From positions 1 through 35,930 of the forward strand of contig JAUVTR010000003.1 of NCBI GenBank assembly GCA_030601425.1: a DNA stretch of 35,930 nt. The letters run 5' to 3'. Below, piece after piece: positions 31,843 through 35,930 of the stretch; position 1 is the stretch's first letter, and the number at the start of each line of letters is the position of its first letter. Origin of the DNA: Desulfobacterales bacterium (GTDB lineage: Bacteria; Desulfobacterota; Desulfobacteria; Desulfobacterales; JAHEIW01). The notes under the pieces are model-generated. The model was not told where the DNA came from. It ran no database searches and was given only the letters and a program-made list of their open reading frames with translations. The translations under genes were made by a program, and so were the position numbers.

Positions 31843-32988
31843 ATGAACTGCCTATTTGCTAAAACAATCTACACCGGCAAGAAAGTTGTTTTTGAAGCTT
31901 ACCTTCTGTTTAATGGAAAAAAGATCAGCGCAATATCGAAGTCAAAAAAAGGTCGCCAGATCGGCAAATTTGACGTGCTGACGCCCGCCTTTATCGATCC
32001 TCACAGCCACATCGGCATGGACCGCGCCGGAGAGCCCAGCACCGAGGGGGAGGCCAATGAGCATCAGGATTCTATTCTGGTGCTGACCGATGCGCTGGAT
32101 TCAATCCAAATGGATGACAAGGCGCTAAGAGACGCAGTGGAAATGGGCGTGCTATACTCATGTGTGATGCCCGGCAGCGGCAATATTATCGGCGGTCTTT
32201 CAGCGGTCATTCGAAATTACGCCGCCTCCAGCACAGATGCCTTAATTACCCGTGCCGGTTTAAAAGGGGCCTTTGGGTTCAACCCCATGAAAACAAAAGC
32301 CTGGAAAGGCAAACGCCCCACCACACGCATGGGGGCAGTTGCCATGCTGCGCAGCCGCCTGGATGAGGTGCGGCAGAAGATTCAAAAATACCGCAAAGCC
32401 AGAGGCAGCAAAAAGGAAGACATCCAGTTTTCTGCCGAAGATAGGGTGCTGCGGAATCTATTGGGTCGAAAAATTCGCCTGCGCGCGCATGTTCATAAAA
32501 TCGATGATATCGCCGCCCTTTTGCGACTGGTTGATGAATTTAAAATTAATGTTACCGTTGATCACGCCGGGGATGTTCACCGGCCGGAGATTTTTCAGGA
32601 ATTAAAAAAGCGTAAAATTCCGGTTGTTTACGGCCCAATTGACTCCTTCGCCTATAAAGTGGAACTCAAACATGAGGATCGACGCAATGTCCGCTACCTG
32701 TTGGAATCCGGTGTGGAATTTGGCCTCATGACCGATCATCCGGTAACCCTTGCGCGTCAGCTATTGCTGCAAACGCGCTGGTTTTTGCGGGCCGGCTTAT
32801 CCAAGCAACAGGCCATTGAATTGATTTCACGCCGAAACTCCAAAATCCTGGGTCTTGATGACCAACTCGGCACACTGGAAAAAGGCAAATGGGCATCTTT
32901 TGTTTGCTGGAACGGGGACCCTTTTGATCTGGCCAGTTATCCGGTGGCGGTCTACGGGGAGGGGGAGTTGCTTTATTCTGAGAGTTGA
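31843..32988 (+). CDS. Amidohydrolase family protein
   Basis: Metal-dependent hydrolase of 381 residues in the amidohydrolase superfamily (imidazolonepropionase/dihydroorotase-like). Metal ligands are suggested by HSHIG (His54, His56), RAHVHK, TVDHAGD and the late MTDHP (Asp). The C-terminal LGTLEKGKWASFVCWNGDPFD is the usual small beta-sandwich segment. The segment CVMPGSGNIIGGLSAVI matches a well-known subgroup of uncharacterised members. No signal peptide is present, so it is cytoplasmic. Substrate unknown. Confidence 0.9.
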   Translation: MNCLFAKTIYTGKKVVFEAYLLFNGKKISAISKSKKGRQIGKFDVLTPAFIDPHSHIGMDRAGEPSTEGEANEHQDSILVLTDALDSIQMDDKALRDAVEMGVLYSCVMPGSGNIIGGLSAVIRNYAASSTDALITRAGLKGAFGFNPMKTKAWKGKRPTTRMGAVAMLRSRLDEVRQKIQKYRKARGSKKEDIQFSAEDRVLRNLLGRKIRLRAHVHKIDDIAALLRLVDEFKINVTVDHAGDVHRPEIFQELKKRKIPVVYGPIDSFAYKVELKHEDRRNVRYLLESGVEFGLMTDHPVTLARQLLLQTRWFLRAGLSKQQAIELISRRNSKILGLDDQLGTLEKGKWASFVCWNGDPFDLASYPVAVYGEGELLYSES

Positions 32989-33099
32989 TAGGATAAAGTT
33001 ATTATGTAGCTCATAATTTATTTCAAAATTGTAGACTGGAATCAGATATTAATCGTCGATATTTTATAGAGAACTGAATTTTATGTTGAGGTAGTAACA

Positions 33100-33834
33100 A
33101 TGTCTGATCATGATAAACGCGTGGCTTTGGTGACCGGGGCCAATCGGGGCATCGGGTATGCCACCAGCCGCCGGCTTGGCGAGCAAAACATTACGGTGAT
33201 CCTGGGAACCAGAGATTCGAACAAAGGTGAGGCAGCCTGTTCCCGCCTGCAGGGAGAAGGCCTGGATGTGCATTTTGAGCTGCTGGATGTCACCGCTGAA
33301 AAAAGCATAAAAGCGGCCATTGAAAGCATTCGGGCACAGTTTGGGCGGCTGGATATTCTCGTGAATAATGCCGGTATCATGATTGATGGAGAGGTAGATG
33401 CCCAGAATGTCGATCAGGAGACGATTCAGGAAACATTGCAAACCAACGTTATGGGGCCTTTGTTGCTATGCCAGCATTGCATTCCACTGATGAAAGCAGG
33501 CGGTTATGGTCGTATCGTTAATATGACCAGCACGCTGGGATCCCTGACGGAAATGGCCGATCCAAGATCAGAGTATGCCGGGGTGCGTACTCCGGCGTAT
33601 CGCCTCTCCAAAGCAGCGCTAAACTGTGTTACCACACTGCTGGCCAAAGAGGTCCGCGACGACAACATTCTGGTAAATTCAGCCTGCCCGGGCTGGGTAA
33701 GGACAGACATGGGCGGCGCCCAGGCGCCTCTGACTCCTGAGCAGGGTGCGGACACCCCGGTTTGGCTGACCACTTTGCCGGATGGCGGGCCCACAGGCGG
33801 CTTTTACAGAGAGCGTACGTTGATTCCGTGGTAA
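33100..33834 (+). CDS. Short-chain dehydrogenase/reductase
   Basis: Classical SDR oxidoreductase of 244 residues. The NAD(P)-binding motif TGANRGIG is at about 12-19, followed by NNAGI. The catalytic Ser is in MTSTLGS and the Tyr-Lys pair is in AYRLSKAAL, followed by CPGWVRTDMGG. The pattern, especially RGIG and the PGWVRTDMGG end, is closest to carbonyl-reductase-like SDRs. Arg in RGIG and the nearby Arg residues suggest NADPH. The natural substrate cannot be inferred. It stands alone; a possible hairpin lies downstream. Confidence 0.92.
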   Translation: MSDHDKRVALVTGANRGIGYATSRRLGEQNITVILGTRDSNKGEAACSRLQGEGLDVHFELLDVTAEKSIKAAIESIRAQFGRLDILVNNAGIMIDGEVDAQNVDQETIQETLQTNVMGPLLLCQHCIPLMKAGGYGRIVNMTSTLGSLTEMADPRSEYAGVRTPAYRLSKAALNCVTTLLAKEVRDDNILVNSACPGWVRTDMGGAQAPLTPEQGADTPVWLTTLPDGGPTGGFYRERTLIPW

Positions 33835-33897
33835 AATGAATCTTAATGGATCTGATTACAATTAAACTGTCAGGTGAAAACAAATTTAATGCTTAAC

Positions 33898-33933
33898 GGG
33901 GTGCAGGTTGCCAGCCGACACCCCCATGTTTTT
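33898..33933 (+). terminator. Possible terminator after the SDR gene
   Basis: GGGGTG (33898-33903) pairs with CACCCC (33919-33924), with inner GGTTG/CCAGCC-type pairing, and a T5 run follows at 33929-33933. The T run is separated from the stem by a few bases, so the call is weak. Confidence 0.35.
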
Positions 33934-34033
33934 CGGTGTTGCAAATGCCAAATCGATGGGTATAATATTGTCAGCAAAATAGGATAAAAGTTATGCCCAC
34001 CTTAAGGTTTCCGGGCTTAAAAAAGGAGGTCGT

Positions 34034-34582
34034 ATGGAAAAGCGCTATCAACGTGTTATGGGACTGGTAATGCTTATCTTTGCAGCAAGCCTCATTACGG
34101 GCAGTGTATGTGCTGCAGGAGAGAAGAAGGATATGAAGGGCTGGGAAATCGATAGCCCTTACAATAAAAAGTACGACGTAAAAGAATATGAGAAATTCAG
34201 AGCCTGGGTAGTCGGATTTAAAGAAGAGCCGCCCATGCCGGGCATGTCAGATGCCACCATTATGATTGTGAAGGATGGGGAAGATCTCATCGATGTGCAC
34301 CTTTGTCCGACCTGGTTTGCCAAACCCGAAGATGTCGGTGTCAAAAAAGGCGATCGGGTTAAAATTAAAGGTGCCTGGGCCGAGATCAATGAAGAAGATG
34401 TTTTTATGGCATCGAAGGTCAAAAAGGGTGACTTTTTTGAATTTAAAGTTCGCTTAACCAAAAACGGTAAACCGTTTTGGACCATGAGCAAGGATGAGCT
34501 TGCCTGGGAGCGACTGCCGGATGAAGAAAAAAAAGCACGAATGGCAAAAGGGGAAGGACCAACCCAAACGAAATCTCAGTAA
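34034..34582 (+). CDS. Hypothetical secreted protein, OB-fold-like
   Basis: Protein of 182 residues with a clear signal peptide (MGLVMLIFAASLITGSVCAAG, cut after about residue 29). The mature region contains a beta-rich part (FRAWVVGFKEE, DATIMIVKDGEDLIDVHLCPTWFA, VKKGDRVKIKGAWAEINEEDVFMAS), which suggests an OB fold of the kind seen in small periplasmic proteins. The C-terminus is charged and low-complexity (DEEKKARMAKGEGPT). No family recognised. A strong AGGAGGT site precedes the ATG. It is 11 bp upstream of the methyltransferase gene, on the same strand. Confidence 0.72.
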   Translation: MEKRYQRVMGLVMLIFAASLITGSVCAAGEKKDMKGWEIDSPYNKKYDVKEYEKFRAWVVGFKEEPPMPGMSDATIMIVKDGEDLIDVHLCPTWFAKPEDVGVKKGDRVKIKGAWAEINEEDVFMASKVKKGDFFEFKVRLTKNGKPFWTMSKDELAWERLPDEEKKARMAKGEGPTQTKSQ

Positions 34583-34593
34583 AAATAGCAACC

Positions 34594-35589
34594 ATGGCGA
34601 AACGAGACTGGCATCCCGGAGAGCTGCTTGAATTATCGGGGTATTTCTGGAAGACCTGTACGCTGCATGCAGCCGTTAAACTGGATGTATTTACCCGCAT
34701 TGGTGAAAAGCAGCTAAGCGGTGTTAAGGTTGCAGAAAAATTAGACGCTGCGCCCAAAGGAGTAGAACGACTCCTCAACGCCCTGGTGGCTATGGAACTG
34801 CTGACAAAAGCAAATGATAGGTATTCAAACACGCCTTCCAGCTTAGAACTTCTTTCTAAAGATTCCCCTAAATATCTCGGCCACATCATCATGCATCACC
34901 ATCACCTCGTCGAACCATGGTCGCAGCTGGATCAGTCCGTTCAATCCGGACAATCGATCGGTGAGCGGTCATCATTTAGCAAGGAAGAGTGGAGAGAAAG
35001 TTTTTTAATGGGCATGTTTAACATGGCCATGAGCATGGCTCCTTTGCTGGTTCCCAAAGTAGATATTTCCTCCCGCCGGCACTTGCTTGACCTGGGAGGC
35101 GGTCCGGGCACTTATGCGATTCATTTTTGTCGCCACAATCCTCAATTAAAAGCCACTGTTTTTGATCTGCCCACCACCCGGCCCTTTGCCGAAAAGACCA
35201 TTAAGCGGTTCGATCTGGCCGATCGGATTGATTTTGTGGATGGAAACTATCTCAAAGATGATATTGAAGGGTCCTACGATGCGGCCTGGCTCTCCCACAT
35301 CCTGCACGGCGAAGGTCCGGATGGATGCCAGAAAATCATACAAAAAACCATTGCCGCTTTGGAACCTGGAGCCATCATTATCATCCATGAATTTATCCTT
35401 AATAATTCCATGGACGGCCCCCTTTTCCCGGCTCTTTTTTCCCTCAATATGATGCTGGGAACCGATTCCGGTCAGGCCTATTCGGAGCAGCAATTAATGG
35501 ATATGCTTGCTGCCGCCGGCGCAACAGACATTCAACGCCTGCCGGTCCAAACCCCCAACGATTCCAGCCTTATAACAGGTATCGTTTAA
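34594..35589 (+). CDS. O-methyltransferase family 2-like protein
   Basis: SAM-dependent methyltransferase of 331 residues with the two-domain layout of acetylserotonin/caffeate-type O-methyltransferases. The N-terminal winged-helix dimerisation domain is at about 1-100 (ELSGYFWKTCTLHAAVKLDVFTRIGE). The Rossmann domain has LLDLGGGPGTYAIHF, VFDLPTTRP, and DAAWLSHILHGEGPDG with the general-base histidine region; IIIIHEFIL closes the core. The substrate (a hydroxylated aromatic compound or similar) is unknown. It begins 11 bp after the secreted protein gene, so the pair is likely an operon. Confidence 0.88.
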   Translation: MAKRDWHPGELLELSGYFWKTCTLHAAVKLDVFTRIGEKQLSGVKVAEKLDAAPKGVERLLNALVAMELLTKANDRYSNTPSSLELLSKDSPKYLGHIIMHHHHLVEPWSQLDQSVQSGQSIGERSSFSKEEWRESFLMGMFNMAMSMAPLLVPKVDISSRRHLLDLGGGPGTYAIHFCRHNPQLKATVFDLPTTRPFAEKTIKRFDLADRIDFVDGNYLKDDIEGSYDAAWLSHILHGEGPDGCQKIIQKTIAALEPGAIIIIHEFILNNSMDGPLFPALFSLNMMLGTDSGQAYSEQQLMDMLAAAGATDIQRLPVQTPNDSSLITGIV

Positions 35590-35643
35590 TTCTCCTAAAT
35601 AGGCTTGAATTTGTATTAAATTTTCGCAATTAAATTATTAGCC

Positions 35644-35786
35644 AATTATCAACAGGTTGGTCCGCCTTTGGCGGATTAAGCCGGCCGAAGGTCCCCGTAA
35701 AACGGGATTTCACCCGTTAAAAAAGGACAGCTGCCTAATTTTATTGCAACCGGCCGACGGGCTCAACGGGCAAACGGGATAACCGC
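35644..35786. repeat. Hairpin-rich repeat, copy 2 of the 9-bp-period type
   Basis: The gap 35590-35923 has no gene. It contains CCGCC/GGCGG and CCCGT/ACGGG small hairpins, the block CCCGTTAAAAAAGGA (35714-35728), and ACGGGCTCA, ACGGGCAAA units. This matches the element at 29720-29838 in order and spacing. The CCCGTAAAACGGGATTTC hairpin module also resembles CCCGTGAAGCGGGATT in TIR element copy A. Confidence 0.55.
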
Positions 35787-35923
35787 TATACAGCCAGCGA
35801 GCAAAAGATGGGTTTTTAAATGCATTTCTTGACAATTGATAGGAGAGATGCTTTCCTTCGGTCCTTAAAGTCGAAGAGGCCTGCATCGGGGGTGTGGGGT
35901 TAATGAAAGGAGCATAAGCACGA

Positions 35924-35930
35924 ATGGCAG
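35924..35930 (+). CDS. Possible start of a truncated gene
   Basis: ATGGCA begins seven bases before the window end, with AAGGAG about eleven bases upstream. Only the first two codons are visible, so nothing can be said about the product. Confidence 0.25.

Overview
The window looks like a chromosomal segment of a Desulfobacterota (deltaproteobacterial, Desulfobacterales-like) bacterium, probably uncultured. This is inferred from gene content and order: a dnaX-ybaB-recR-murI block, hflKC beside a tiny bS22/COX24-type ribosomal protein, TIGR04076 and DUF169 genes, and a lexA-linked error-prone polymerase cassette. No sequence search was possible, so the placement is an inference.

Layout. (1) 1-6.8 kb is a dense minus-strand housekeeping block: DciA-like protein, TrmN6, two tRNA-Ser genes, dnaX, ybaB, recR, a cysteine-cluster protein, murI and a hybrid histidine kinase. 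(2) 6.9-9.1 kb holds plus-strand hflK-hflC, a bidirectional terminator and a convergent 32-residue bS22-like gene. (3) 9.3-17 kb is loosely packed and mixed: a PilZ protein, DUF1330, a GNAT acetyltransferase, a 47-residue zinc-ribbon protein, a secreted BNR-repeat protein, an endonuclease/exonuclease/phosphatase protein and a Fic protein with an AbiEi-like front end. (4) 17.1-24.2 kb is a minus-strand SOS-mutagenesis-like cassette: four-helix-bundle protein, lexA, DUF72, an imuB-like inactive Y-family polymerase and dnaE2; no imuA is visible. (5) 24.3-28.7 kb holds an ABC exporter (ATPase and permease) behind a transglutaminase-like membrane protein. (6) 29.1-35.6 kb is plus strand: a hypothetical protein, a nitroreductase remnant, TIGR04076, DUF169, a lipoprotein, an amidohydrolase, a short-chain dehydrogenase, a secreted protein and an O-methyltransferase-like protein.

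The most unusual content is between the genes. Many gaps, including every gap from 20.1 to 27.2 kb, contain degenerate arrays with a strict 7-bp period (CTGNNNN, CTGGNNN or TTCGNNN types) or a 9-bp period, often as inverted arms. Several arrays stop exactly at, or in register with, the stop codon of the upstream gene. Separately, a 196-bp and a 255-bp element share a conserved core and end sequences. Each copy has perfect 18-bp terminal inverted repeats whose sequence differs between copies but stays complementary within a copy. These two repeat systems are the best candidates for something undescribed.
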